Source: Prevotella sp. (lineage in GTDB: Bacteria; Bacteroidota; Bacteroidia; Bacteroidales; Bacteroidaceae). From it: a DNA stretch of 64,000 bases. The position numbers were made by a program, and so were the translations under genes. The stretch spans positions 30,792 through 94,791 of the forward strand of contig JAGCDZ010000010.1 of assembly GCA_017650905.1 (NCBI GenBank), read 5' to 3'. Positions 15,476-24,139 of this stretch are shown one piece after another; positions within the stretch are counted from its first letter, which is position 1, and every line of letters begins with the position of its first letter. The notes under the pieces are model-generated. The model saw only the letters and a program-made list of their open reading frames with translations. It was not told the origin of the DNA and made no database searches.

Positions 15476-17554
15476 TTATTCCTTTTGACGCACCAGATAC
15501 TGGCGGCTGTTACCGATGCGACGGCCTTTAAGGCCAGGGATGTTCTTCAGATAACGGCCAAAAGTAGACACGCCATTAGCCTTCAGACCACTGCCTGCAA
15601 TGTAACGCAGTCTTTCATAGATAGCCGTGGGCGACAACCATTCTCCTTCCTCCTCACTCGCAACCGGTTCGTAATATTCGTGGAAATACTGCACAGCAGG
15701 AGGGACAATCTGATACCGCCGGTTATGTTCCTGAATTTCCTGAATCTCTTCTGGCGTAAACCACCATTGCATCCGCCTTTCCATCACCAACGTATAGGCC
15801 TGGCCATAAAGTGCCTCGTAATTGGGTTCATAATCTGTATCAATAGGTGCCGTCAGGTGTACACAGATAAATCGACGACTGCCTGTAGGATCTGCCAGCA
15901 CCTCTGTCTCATTCGTTGTGGATATAAACGAAGCATAGCGCTTGAACTCCTCAACATGTTTGCCATAGGGACGCTTCACCTTCACGTTCGGTAACTGTAT
16001 AATATTCTTCAGGAAACCCTGCTGTATTTTAGGAGAAATCTTATTGAACTCATCGAGGTTGATAAGCAGGAAATTGTGCATCGCCTGCAATGTAGGTCGC
16101 TGGTCACTGACATCCTGCGTCTCGATAAAACCCCAGCTCAGTTCCCGTGGCAGCAGACTACGGCAGAACTTCGACTTGCCATCGCCCTGTGAGGAGATGA
16201 GTAACGGCACTACCGAATTGCCATACTCCTGACGGATTGGCAACCACTGCGCCACCATATAGAGGAACCACTTCTTAAACCATATCTCCCACTGCGGAAT
16301 ATCGCAAGGCACGGTTCGTGCCAGCATCGCGATATGGTCCGTCTTACCATCCCAGGCGTTACTTACCTTTAGCAGATAGTCCTCCACGGGGTTGCTCTGT
16401 CTGATAAGGTTCGAGTGAACATAGCGGCGTACATCCTTATCCCTCACATCGAGGTTGGCAAGTCTCGCTTCAATGGCCATCCCGTTAATGACGGCCTCGT
16501 CGCAGGGTTGCCAGTCCTGTATCCACGTATTGTTAGGACGATACTCTGTATAGCCCATCACTGTATTATAGCGGAACACATAGCGAGTGGTCAGGAATTG
16601 GATAAGCTTCCTCGTTGTCTGACTCACATCCGAATCCTCCTGATTACGTCGGGGTTTGTTCTCCGTATAGACGGCTGAGACAATACTCCTAAAGGTGTCC
16701 TCATCGTAGATGCTCTTATATTTATGATGATTGCGAATGTGAAGGAAAGCTTCTTCCTCTGGCACGCTCATCTCGCAAAGCCTTACAGCTAATTCAGTGA
16801 TATAGGCATCATACCGTTGTGACTCTATAACATCGCAGGTAGCTTCATAAGCCAGTTCTGCTGCCCGTTTGTACATCCGCTCGTAGTCGGCATAGAGCCT
16901 CATATCCGTCTCGCGCTGCTCTTCTTCCCCTCCTATGTTAGGAGGTATTGACAATCCTTCTGTCTGTACCATCAGCGGCACAGGCAAAGGGTTATAATAT
17001 GGTGCAGGATCCAATGTCATACGGAAACAACTCTTTGCCGTTACAGTCTGGCGTTCAACGGGTTTTGGAAGGATACTGCCATACACTCCGAAAGCTACCT
17101 CGTAGGCCTTTTGGCAGAAGTTGTCGATGTCGGTTTCTGTCTCTGGCATCAGCCCGTTTTTAGGGGCTACGGCTACCATAATCTCTACACTCCTGCCATC
17201 TGCTCCAGCAAAGGATGCTAATGTCATTGGCAGCATCTTTGTGGCCTCCTTTACAGCTTCGATATCCTCTTGTCGCAGCAAATCGCCTATATGGAGCATG
17301 ACCAAGCCATTAAATACAACAATCCGAAGGTTACCATTTTCCGTCTTTTCCATCTCCACGGAGGGATAAACCCTCACCACGGAATACTGATTTTCGTACA
17401 GGGGCGAATCACCATTGTCAGCTATGTAGCGACGCAGCCTACCGACATCCTCGGCTTTCGTGTCCTTCTGGATACGCTCCATCAGCCACTCAACAGTCTT
17501 TAACTGCAAGTGCAGAACATTATTCTTGTCTTTTCTAAGTATAGTCAGTTTCAT
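15476..17554 (-). CDS. VirE-like (BT4734 N-terminal + VirE ATPase) protein
   Basis: 692 residues. The N-terminal 300 residues resemble the BT4734/BF3469 domain found ahead of VirE in Bacteroidota. The C-terminal half has the VirE ATPase: LLISSQGDGKSKFCRSLLP near residue 460 is the Walker A, and LLINLDEFNKISP the Walker B; SFISTTNETEVLADPTGSRRF is the conserved sensor region of virulence-associated E/primase-helicase proteins. Relatives occur in phages, plasmids and islands and are thought to act in DNA replication. Here it is the largest gene of a module with inverted terminal repeats. Two GTCC...GGGAC palindromes lie upstream and may control it. DNA-replication function is inferred from family. 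Confidence 0.85.
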   Translation of the reverse strand: MKLTILRKDKNNVLHLQLKTVEWLMERIQKDTKAEDVGRLRRYIADNGDSPLYENQYSVVRVYPSVEMEKTENGNLRIVVFNGLVMLHIGDLLRQEDIEAVKEATKMLPMTLASFAGADGRSVEIMVAVAPKNGLMPETETDIDNFCQKAYEVAFGVYGSILPKPVERQTVTAKSCFRMTLDPAPYYNPLPVPLMVQTEGLSIPPNIGGEEEQRETDMRLYADYERMYKRAAELAYEATCDVIESQRYDAYITELAVRLCEMSVPEEEAFLHIRNHHKYKSIYDEDTFRSIVSAVYTENKPRRNQEDSDVSQTTRKLIQFLTTRYVFRYNTVMGYTEYRPNNTWIQDWQPCDEAVINGMAIEARLANLDVRDKDVRRYVHSNLIRQSNPVEDYLLKVSNAWDGKTDHIAMLARTVPCDIPQWEIWFKKWFLYMVAQWLPIRQEYGNSVVPLLISSQGDGKSKFCRSLLPRELSWGFIETQDVSDQRPTLQAMHNFLLINLDEFNKISPKIQQGFLKNIIQLPNVKVKRPYGKHVEEFKRYASFISTTNETEVLADPTGSRRFICVHLTAPIDTDYEPNYEALYGQAYTLVMERRMQWWFTPEEIQEIQEHNRRYQIVPPAVQYFHEYYEPVASEEEGEWLSPTAIYERLRYIAGSGLKANGVSTFGRYLKNIPGLKGRRIGNSRQYLVRQKE

Positions 17555-17569
17555 AATCCATTTTTAGTT

Positions 17570-17588
17570 TGTCCCACGGCCTGGGACA
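17570..17588. promoter_or_regulatory. TGTCCCA palindrome upstream of the VirE-like gene
   Basis: TGTCCCA-CGGCC-TGGGACA, a perfect 7-bp inverted repeat 16 bases before the VirE-like start. It is a likely operator, or a small hairpin. Confidence 0.55.
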
Positions 17589-17633
17589 TTTCTTAAGAAC
17601 CGCTTATCGTTGTTAAACTACCATCATTTTTTT

Positions 17634-17650
17634 GTCCTAGGATTTGGGAC
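17634..17650. promoter_or_regulatory. Second, imperfect GTCC...GGGAC palindrome
   Basis: GTCCTAGGATTTGGGAC is a degenerate copy of the palindrome at 17570-17588, 64 bases away, at the 3' end of the DUF6078-like gene. Two related sites in one spacer suggest cooperative binding by one regulator. Confidence 0.45.
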
Positions 17651-17654
17651 GTTT

Positions 17655-18092
17655 TTACGGTAGTTTCTGGAAATCATATCCCTCTATATAAGATTCAAAA
17701 ATCACTTCTTTTCCGTTGCTGTAGGTCTTTACCAGTTCTTGTATCCACGCCTGCTGCTCAGGAGTCAACAGCCGCTCACCATGCTGGTAGCGGTAATAAG
17801 TGCCCTTGCTGCCAAGGTATTCCGTCAGTTGTAACCTGACGAGATGACGAGTATGTCTGTCACGCACCAAGTCATATAGGTTACCAAAGCCCCTTGCCAT
17901 TCGCATACGTTCCGGCTTTTGATAATACATACATACACCTTCTTTCAAGGCATTAGGCAATACACAGGGCCATTTTGTTACCTCAGTGGGCAAGCTTTTA
18001 TAGGCCAAATGCCTCAAACACATATCCTCCATCTTGCAAGCATCATTCTGACACACAGCCCACCATTCCGGTATTTCCATGAAATCAATCAT
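17655..18092 (-). CDS. DUF6078-like small cysteine-containing protein
   Basis: 145 residues, mostly soluble. WAVCQNDACKMEDMCLRH near residues 11-28 has three cysteines and a histidine that could bind a metal; another cysteine is in LKEGVCMYY. The RMARGFGNLYDLV and YYRYQHGERLLTPEQQAWI segments look like a helical DNA-binding-type region, but this is not established. I believe it belongs to the DUF6078 group that accompanies VirE-like genes in Bacteroidota, though the name is from memory of the family pattern. It precedes the VirE-like gene by about 100 bases and both lie inside the inverted repeats. Function unknown. Confidence 0.6.
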   Translation of the reverse strand: MIDFMEIPEWWAVCQNDACKMEDMCLRHLAYKSLPTEVTKWPCVLPNALKEGVCMYYQKPERMRMARGFGNLYDLVRDRHTRHLVRLQLTEYLGSKGTYYRYQHGERLLTPEQQAWIQELVKTYSNGKEVIFESYIEGYDFQKLP

Positions 18093-18103
18093 ATTTTGTC
18101 ATT

Positions 18104-18190
18104 TTGCCTACACTTATTACAACTGCCTACACCATATAAACAGTTGTGTTTTAATGTATTACTTCATAATGTATGCAGTGTATGTAAATT
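18104..18190. repeat. Right terminal inverted repeat of the VirE module
   Basis: On the reverse strand the outer 22-mer is 18190-18169, the inner units GTGTAGGCA (18132-18124) and TGTAGGCAA (18112-18104). The 36-base gap between outer and inner parts equals that of the left end. Confidence 0.65.
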
Positions 18191-18218
18191 CATAAGTAGT
18201 TTTCCCAATCGATAACTA

Positions 18219-18995
18219 CTATTCAACTTTCATAATCACATATCCAAAATTATAAATGATTCTTCTTAGTAAACTTATAATACGCCATTCTATTTTGTAT
18301 TTTAAATTATAAATAGGCTCTAATGGTTTATCGACTCTCCATTCGCCTAAAGCAAGATGCTTGCAAAAACTACCTTCTACTTTAATTTGGGGATCGAAAG
18401 CATCCGATGGAAATACAATTAACCCAGATTTACACTTTTGTATGTTTTGAACTTTCGGTTTCCAATCATACCCATATTGGCGTGCAATTTCTGCTTGAAT
18501 ATAGGGTAATAGAACCATGTTGTATTTTAAGGGGTATGGTAAGTCAATGTGGTCAGATGTGATAAAATTTCTATTCTCATAATAATCTAGACATCTCTTT
18601 ATGAAAGGATGATTCTTAATTGCGCCAAAACAATGAGAAGTAAGGTATTGTGAAGAGAATCCCCCCTCAAAGTGAATAGAACTTTCTTTTCCTATAAAAG
18701 CTTCATGTTGCAATAAAGAATCAAATGATTTATAAACAAGTGCATCAGTGTCAAGGTAAATCCCTCCTTCGCGATAGATAACATATAGTCTTACATAATC
18801 AGCAGCGTATGCCCATTTTTTTTGTGATAATGCCTCCTTGAGATAGATAGAATCAAAATCCTTTATGGCTTCTATATCCCATAATTTCAGTTCATAGTCA
18901 GGGAGATTATCCTTCCAACTATTAATACAGTTTTGAATCTTCTCAGGAAAAGGTTCTCCACTGAACCATGTGTAATGTATGATTTTGGGAATCAT
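18219..18995 (-). CDS. GT32-like glycosyltransferase
   Basis: 258 residues. MIPKIIHYTWFSGEPFPEKIQ is the family's opening, and AYAADYVRLYVIYREGGIYLDTDALV holds the DxD motif at about residue 90. It differs in sequence from the GT32 at 13336-14085, so the two probably use different substrates. The gene is AT-rich and adjoins the next GT2 by one base. It is predicted to act in the cytoplasm on the lipid-linked oligosaccharide; the sugar is unknown. Confidence 0.85.
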   Translation of the reverse strand: MIPKIIHYTWFSGEPFPEKIQNCINSWKDNLPDYELKLWDIEAIKDFDSIYLKEALSQKKWAYAADYVRLYVIYREGGIYLDTDALVYKSFDSLLQHEAFIGKESSIHFEGGFSSQYLTSHCFGAIKNHPFIKRCLDYYENRNFITSDHIDLPYPLKYNMVLLPYIQAEIARQYGYDWKPKVQNIQKCKSGLIVFPSDAFDPQIKVEGSFCKHLALGEWRVDKPLEPIYNLKYKIEWRIISLLRRIIYNFGYVIMKVE

Positions 18996-18996
18996 T

Positions 18997-19779
18997 TCAA
19001 TGAAGTTTTCTAAAGAAGTAATAATACAAACGATAGAGCCAGAAAAGGAATCGATTACCTCTCAAAATCTGAATTATATCATGATTCTCCTTATAGAAAT
19101 GATAATAAACAGATATTGCGGGGAATTCTTTTAACAAGTTTTTTTGTTCAACTAGAGCTTCATTATGATTGGTATGAGATACCCCACTCGTATCATAGTT
19201 GGCTACCGTAATGGGAATAGAAGCAATTGAACAATTATTTAAAACTAAAGAGCGAAAATAAAACCACCAATCTGATACAATTTTCTGGTCTTCTCGATAT
19301 AATCCATATTTCTCAAAGACTCTTTTCTTTATAAAAGAAGCCTGATGAGGAATCCATGTGAAAGTAAGTTTGCGTAGAATACCTTCTGGAGAGAAATCAT
19401 CCTGTTCTATGACAGATTCATTATTTTTTCCCATTGAATGTATTCTTCCTACATAAATATCCTTGTCCACCAAATATAATTGAGCTTCTATTAATGTATC
19501 TTTGTTAGATAAGGAGTCGCCAGAATTAAGAAATAACAAATAATCTCCTTTTGAGACCATTATGCCTTTGTTCATTGCATTGTAGATTCCATCGTCTGGT
19601 TCACTTATATAATAGCTCATATAATTGGAATATTCATCTATTATCTCTTTGCTACCATCCGTAGAACCACCATCAATGACAATCCACTCAAAATCTTTCG
19701 ATGTTTGAAAGACAACACTTTCGATTGTCTTTCTCAGACCTTCTTTATTGTTATAATTGATGGTAATGATACTAATCAT
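18997..19779 (-). CDS. GT2 family glycosyltransferase
   Basis: About 260 residues from ATG 19779 (a second ATG lies at 19794). MISIITINYNNKEGLRKTIE, IDGGSTDGS and FLNSGDSLS are the motifs of the shorter GT2 class related to WcaA-type and colanic acid enzymes; the second acidic motif has Ser-Gly-Asp in place of the usual Asp-x-Asp. TWIPHQASFIKKRVFEKYGLY is the acceptor-side motif typical of this class. AT-rich like its neighbours. Confidence 0.85.
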   Translation of the reverse strand: MISIITINYNNKEGLRKTIESVVFQTSKDFEWIVIDGGSTDGSKEIIDEYSNYMSYYISEPDDGIYNAMNKGIMVSKGDYLLFLNSGDSLSNKDTLIEAQLYLVDKDIYVGRIHSMGKNNESVIEQDDFSPEGILRKLTFTWIPHQASFIKKRVFEKYGLYREDQKIVSDWWFYFRSLVLNNCSIASIPITVANYDTSGVSHTNHNEALVEQKNLLKEFPAISVYYHFYKENHDIIQILRGNRFLFWLYRLYYYFFRKLH

Positions 19780-19830
19780 CTTTTGTTGATGCATATATAG
19801 TACACCAGTGGTATTCGTTAAACAACTGTA

Positions 19831-20568
19831 TTATGAATAGGATGCTATTCCTAGTTCTTTCTTCATAGCCATCAGTTTTTCCTCATCGTCTTCCGACATC
19901 TCCGATATTCCTATCGAACGTTTCCCTTGGTAATACTGGTCAAAGATCTTCTCCAATTCTTCTTCGCTTATCCGTTCTTCAACAGGATAAAGTTGTGATT
20001 CATGTTCAAGAATCTGGTCAATGGAAAATCTTGTTGCAATAATCTTAGCAGGTACACCTGCAACTACTGCATAAGGAGGCACAGGCTTTGATACAACTGC
20101 ACCTGCAGCGACAATGGATCCTCTGCCGATGCTGCAATGAGATAGCAATATTGTCCCAGCACCTACCCATGCATCTTCACCGACAACTATCTCGCCATCT
20201 ACATCATTGATATGTAATATCCCCGCCAAATACTGAGGTATACCTACTGTTGGGACATGGTCTCCTGGAATAATGATACAACCAGCGCCGACTGCTGCAT
20301 ACTTTTTAATTCTAAGTTTTCCTTTATGTGATATAAAATTAAAATGATTTTGTATTCTCGTATAATCTTCTAAATAAACATTTTTAGGCACTGTGGTCAT
20401 TTCGTAATCTATATCACAATGTTCACCTATTGATGCATAATTTGATGAATCTCTATTATGAATATAATAATCTTGTAGCTGATACCACATTTTATGATTC
20501 TCCTTGCCAATGAGCCACAAAAATATTTTTATTCGAAGATTGGAAAGTTTCTTTTTAAAATGATTCAT
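19831..20568 (-). CDS. LbH (hexapeptide-repeat) O-acetyltransferase
   Basis: 245 residues. Imperfect hexapeptide repeats run from about residue 85 to 185 (GAGCIIIPGDH, IVVGEDAWVGAGTILL, SIGRGSIVAAGAVVSKPVPP), followed by AVVAGVPAKII, the hallmark ending of xenobiotic/sugar acetyltransferases. An internal PTVGIPQYLAG segment is a loop seen in capsule acetyltransferases. The start overlaps the GDPD-like gene by four bases (ATGA). Likely O-acetylates a capsule sugar or lipid-linked precursor; the acceptor is unknown. Confidence 0.8.
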   Translation of the reverse strand: MNHFKKKLSNLRIKIFLWLIGKENHKMWYQLQDYYIHNRDSSNYASIGEHCDIDYEMTTVPKNVYLEDYTRIQNHFNFISHKGKLRIKKYAAVGAGCIIIPGDHVPTVGIPQYLAGILHINDVDGEIVVGEDAWVGAGTILLSHCSIGRGSIVAAGAVVSKPVPPYAVVAGVPAKIIATRFSIDQILEHESQLYPVEERISEEELEKIFDQYYQGKRSIGISEMSEDDEEKLMAMKKELGIASYS

Positions 20569-21437
20569 CGCGAATTATTTGTTTTTGTTTTTAGATTCCA
20601 ATTATCAGTATAAATCAAATCAATTTCTCTACCAAGATGTTCTGTGAAAAAAGACGAAGAATTGCTAGTATACATAGCCACTTTGCAATTAAATAGCCGT
20701 TTCAGCATTCTCAAACTATTCATATTGCTTGAAGAAGCAACACAAATCCATTTTATTGATTTATGATATCTTAAAGGATAATATATAAAATTCCAAAAGA
20801 TATTGGAGTAATTAAATCTTCCCAAAGACATCATCGGAATATATCCTGCATGTTTAAGTTCTTCATAATCTGAAAAAGCAAAAGCCTCAATCATTATTTG
20901 ATTCCTTTTATGTTTAAAATATCGATTTAACAACTTGGCGTCAGAAATTTTATCAGTAACAATGAAAAAAAAATGATGATTTCTCATTCGAATAACATCG
21001 TCCAATGTTAATGGCGTGTATTGATCCAAAATAAGCCTATGTCGAAATTCTGCTTCTGATATAGAATTATTATTACTGATAGTGTCATAGGTTGTAATCT
21101 TGTGGAAATGTTCCCAGTCATGAATACAGACAAGAGCGCTATCTGTTGTTATTCCTAAATCTACTTCAATATATTTGTACCCATTATCAAGTGATTGTAT
21201 TAATGATTCTTTACAATTCAAATAAGTATTCCCATCGATAGCTCCTGTAGCATGGGCTATATAATAACAATTATCTGTAAGCACATCATTTTTGGGGGGA
21301 GGCATAGGAGATATTAACCATAAAAAAACTATAATCAGAAATAATATGCCCCCCCACCAATAAAGCCAGAAACGTCTATGTAAAAAGTTTTTCATATAAG
21401 CCAATAATAAATCATTCACGATCTCTACTATCTGCAA
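20565..21437 (-). CDS. GDPD/PI-PLC-like phosphodiesterase with N-terminal anchor
   Basis: 290 residues. One transmembrane segment (LYWWGGILFLIIVFLWLI, about residues 24-42) should place the rest outside the inner membrane. YIAHATGAIDGNTYLN, YIEVDLGITTDSALVCIHDW and YTPLTLDDVI correspond to the active-site His, Glu-x-Asp and His-Asp of glycerophosphodiester phosphodiesterase-type enzymes, in the variant with His-Ala near the start that recurs in polysaccharide loci. It overlaps the phosphoethanolamine transferase gene by 26 bases, so the pair may add and trim phosphodiester groups. Substrate inferred only. Confidence 0.75.
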   Translation of the reverse strand: MQIVEIVNDLLLAYMKNFLHRRFWLYWWGGILFLIIVFLWLISPMPPPKNDVLTDNCYYIAHATGAIDGNTYLNCKESLIQSLDNGYKYIEVDLGITTDSALVCIHDWEHFHKITTYDTISNNNSISEAEFRHRLILDQYTPLTLDDVIRMRNHHFFFIVTDKISDAKLLNRYFKHKRNQIMIEAFAFSDYEELKHAGYIPMMSLGRFNYSNIFWNFIYYPLRYHKSIKWICVASSSNMNSLRMLKRLFNCKVAMYTSNSSSFFTEHLGREIDLIYTDNWNLKTKTNNSR

Positions 21438-22953
21438 ATCGAAAACCTGTTACATCCATCACTGTATATATGAATGCGTCTGTACAAAACGATTTGACAC
21501 TCTTTTTTCTCATCCTTTCATATTTTTTAGAATGAAACTTTCTGAAGATAGGAGAAACATATACTACGAATGGAATTTTCTTGCCTTGTATTTGTGAAGC
21601 CTTAGTCTTTTTCGCATGCCCGAAATAATCCGGATCAGTATCAAAAAGATCTAATGCATGGTCAGGGAAATAAAAGACAACAGCATCTTGATCTTTGTAT
21701 AATTCCATTATTGAGTTTACGACATAATCATTGTAGAGGGTAGCATTGTCATAAGATGCTAGAATATCTCTCTGATGCGGAGGATAAGCATTGTAATCTT
21801 TTCCATTAAATACTTCGTACGCTTTGGGGTATCGCTCTTTGAAAGATCCATGCTGTCCCATAAGATGGTAAAAAATACAGTTATATTCATGATGTTTAGA
21901 CAGCCTATAGCCAAGGAGTCTGCCATCAAATCTGTCATCACCTTTTTCGTTTTCCAAGAAAAACGTTTCATCACATAATCTGGCATGGCTACCAGGAATA
22001 TTCTCAAACATACCTTTTTCTGCCTGATTGGAAATCCATACTGTATGATACCCAGCAACTTTCATCGTTTCGATAATATTAGCATGCTCATACCATGGTT
22101 TTCCATCCTTACATTTTATAGAGTATGTATTCAGCAAATATCTAAAAGACGCTATTGTGTGGGTACATGGACTAGTTACATTTTTAATAACCAACAAGTT
22201 TCCCACTTCTTCTTGTTTTGCCAATAAAGGGTTGGTACACTTTTCATATCCATACAATGAACTATGATTGGCAGAAAAAGATTCACCCAATATAATCACA
22301 ATATGCTTAGGATGAATACTATCACACTCTTCTATCTTTGGGTGTGTGAGGTGACACCTCAAATCCACGACTTCGTCAAAACGGAAATTCCAAAGCACTT
22401 TATCCTTGAACTCTTCTTTGAGGATGCCGGAATTATGATATATCGCACCAATAGACAATAGCAGAAAAAAACTTGCCACTATCCATGTCACCCCCAACTT
22501 GATTTGTTGTAATCTTGGTAGTTTGAATGCAATAAAGATACTAATGGCAATAACTAAAACAAACAAGATTAATTCAACCCCTGATACATATATAGAAAAG
22601 AATTCTTTCGCTTCATCCGGATTAGTCCCGGTAATAATTTGAACATAATCGAAAGATAGCAAACATCCATAATTAATAAAACAATAAAGATTTAATAAGG
22701 AAACCAATGTTATAATGACAAGTACGATAGGTTTCAGTATTTTTGAGATTCTCTTATATAGATTGATTAAGACAACAACAATGTATGTAACGATGTAATA
22801 CATCATTAATAAATAGATAACGTATGTGATGTTGTTCTTCTGCGAGTAGCAGTTCGGAAGAGATATGAACACCCATAACAAAAGGAAATAAATTAAATCC
22901 TTGTTAAAAGGGTATAATATTTTATCCTTAATAACGCCCAAAACATCTTTCAT
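21412..22953 (-). CDS. Phosphoethanolamine transferase-like (EptA/sulfatase fold)
   Basis: 513 residues. Four or five N-terminal transmembrane helices occupy residues 1-175; the periplasmic catalytic domain begins at HIVIILGESFSANHSSLYGYE, the conserved metal-binding Glu and substrate region. TSPCTHTIASFRYLLN carries the predicted catalytic Thr, and FYHLMGQHGSFKERYP and FYFPDHALDLFD supply the remaining metal ligands (His, Asp, His). The family moves phosphoethanolamine from phosphatidylethanolamine onto lipid A or glycans. In this operon the capsule or its lipid anchor is the likely target. Confidence 0.85.
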   Translation of the reverse strand: MKDVLGVIKDKILYPFNKDLIYFLLLWVFISLPNCYSQKNNITYVIYLLMMYYIVTYIVVVLINLYKRISKILKPIVLVIITLVSLLNLYCFINYGCLLSFDYVQIITGTNPDEAKEFFSIYVSGVELILFVLVIAISIFIAFKLPRLQQIKLGVTWIVASFFLLLSIGAIYHNSGILKEEFKDKVLWNFRFDEVVDLRCHLTHPKIEECDSIHPKHIVIILGESFSANHSSLYGYEKCTNPLLAKQEEVGNLLVIKNVTSPCTHTIASFRYLLNTYSIKCKDGKPWYEHANIIETMKVAGYHTVWISNQAEKGMFENIPGSHARLCDETFFLENEKGDDRFDGRLLGYRLSKHHEYNCIFYHLMGQHGSFKERYPKAYEVFNGKDYNAYPPHQRDILASYDNATLYNDYVVNSIMELYKDQDAVVFYFPDHALDLFDTDPDYFGHAKKTKASQIQGKKIPFVVYVSPIFRKFHSKKYERMRKKSVKSFCTDAFIYTVMDVTGFRFADSRDRE

Positions 22954-22974
22954 TATACAGTCTCTTTACTGATA

Positions 22975-24105
22975 TTATAACGTTCCTATCAAATAGTCTA
23001 TCTGATTCAAAGTTGCTTTAATCCTAAAATCTTTTCTCTTCTCAATAGATTTGTTTTTCAACTCTTCCAACAATATAGGAGATTCGATGATTCGACATAT
23101 GCCGTCATATAATGCATCTTTATTGTTGTTTACTAACATGCCATATTCCCCGTCTTCTAATAAATTCTTAGGACCTGCACATAGTGTACTTATTATAGGT
23201 AATCCCAATGTCATAGCCTCAGCTATGGCTAAACTGTAGCCCTCGGCTATTGACGAACAAACAAACAAGTCCATGTTGACCATCAACGGATAGGGATTAC
23301 TCAAATAACCCATAAGATGAACTACATCTTGTAACCCTTCTTTTCGGATGATGGATTCCAAATATTTATGTTCACAACCTTCCCCAATAACATATAGCTG
23401 TACATCCTTGCCTTCATGCCTAAGTTTGCTTATAATAGGTATTAATCTGTCATACCCTTTTAAAGAAACGAGCCTTCCAACCGAGACTATATTGAAAGAA
23501 GAAGGTATCTCTATCTCAACAGGTTGTTTTGCCTTCTGTAATATATCTTCTGTATCAATAGGATTATAGATTGTTATTGTCTGTTTTAATTCATACTTCT
23601 CTTTCATTATCTGCTCTATAGATGCGGACACGCATACAACTCTTTCATATTGGTTATATACTTTCCGCTCTTCTGCAAAGCATTTATAAATATGTATATT
23701 CTGTGTCCATGGATCTGCCTTCAAATCTGCATGAACCCATGCTATTTTTTTTCCTGAGGTGAATGATAGAAGTTTTGTTGAGAATCCTTCTGTAAAAGCA
23801 ATATATACATCTATTCCTTTCTGAGGAACAATCCATCGATTAACTAATCGACATGGAAGATAATGATAAATAAGAATGTACTTTATCTTATTCCAAATTT
23901 GCTGCCAACGATTTTTTGCTTTACGTATAACAGAAATATAATAAAGCTTCGACATGTCAACATCTTCACGTAATTCACCAAAATCAACTAAAGTCATAAG
24001 GGTTACTTCATATTTGGAATAATCTAAATATTTTAATAGAGTAACCAGTACTTTTTCTGCTCCGCCTCTTGATAGAGATTCAATAAAGAATAGGACTCGA
24101 GTCAT
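22975..24105 (-). CDS. GT4 family glycosyltransferase
   Basis: 376 residues with a GT-B fold. RVLFFIESLSRGGAEKVLVTL is the N-terminal motif, FNIVSVGRLVSLKGYDRLI the linker to the C-terminal domain, and CSSIAEGYSLAIAEAMTLGLP the E-x7-E donor-binding motif. No insertions of the kind seen in the two other GT4 genes. The gene lies between the phosphoethanolamine transferase and a GT2 and is AT-rich. Confidence 0.87.
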   Translation of the reverse strand: MTRVLFFIESLSRGGAEKVLVTLLKYLDYSKYEVTLMTLVDFGELREDVDMSKLYYISVIRKAKNRWQQIWNKIKYILIYHYLPCRLVNRWIVPQKGIDVYIAFTEGFSTKLLSFTSGKKIAWVHADLKADPWTQNIHIYKCFAEERKVYNQYERVVCVSASIEQIMKEKYELKQTITIYNPIDTEDILQKAKQPVEIEIPSSFNIVSVGRLVSLKGYDRLIPIISKLRHEGKDVQLYVIGEGCEHKYLESIIRKEGLQDVVHLMGYLSNPYPLMVNMDLFVCSSIAEGYSLAIAEAMTLGLPIISTLCAGPKNLLEDGEYGMLVNNNKDALYDGICRIIESPILLEELKNKSIEKRKDFRIKATLNQIDYLIGTL

Positions 24106-24139
24106 TCTTTTGAAAACTATGCCGTCAATTATGACTTGC

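Larger units (their letters stand above)
15381..18190. mobile_element. VirE/DUF6078 module bounded by 87-bp terminal inverted repeats
   Basis: The segment 15381-15467 matches the reverse complement of 18104-18190 without gaps: 18 of 22 outer bases, about 18 of 36 middle bases and 20 of 29 inner bases agree by hand count. Each end has an outer TGTA-containing 22-mer and two inner GTGTARGCA units exactly 20 bases apart. Between the ends lie only the VirE-like and DUF6078-like genes. The module sits between a GT4 start and a GT32 stop, interrupting the capsule operon. No transposase and no clear target-site duplication are seen. That it is mobile is inference. Confidence 0.6.
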
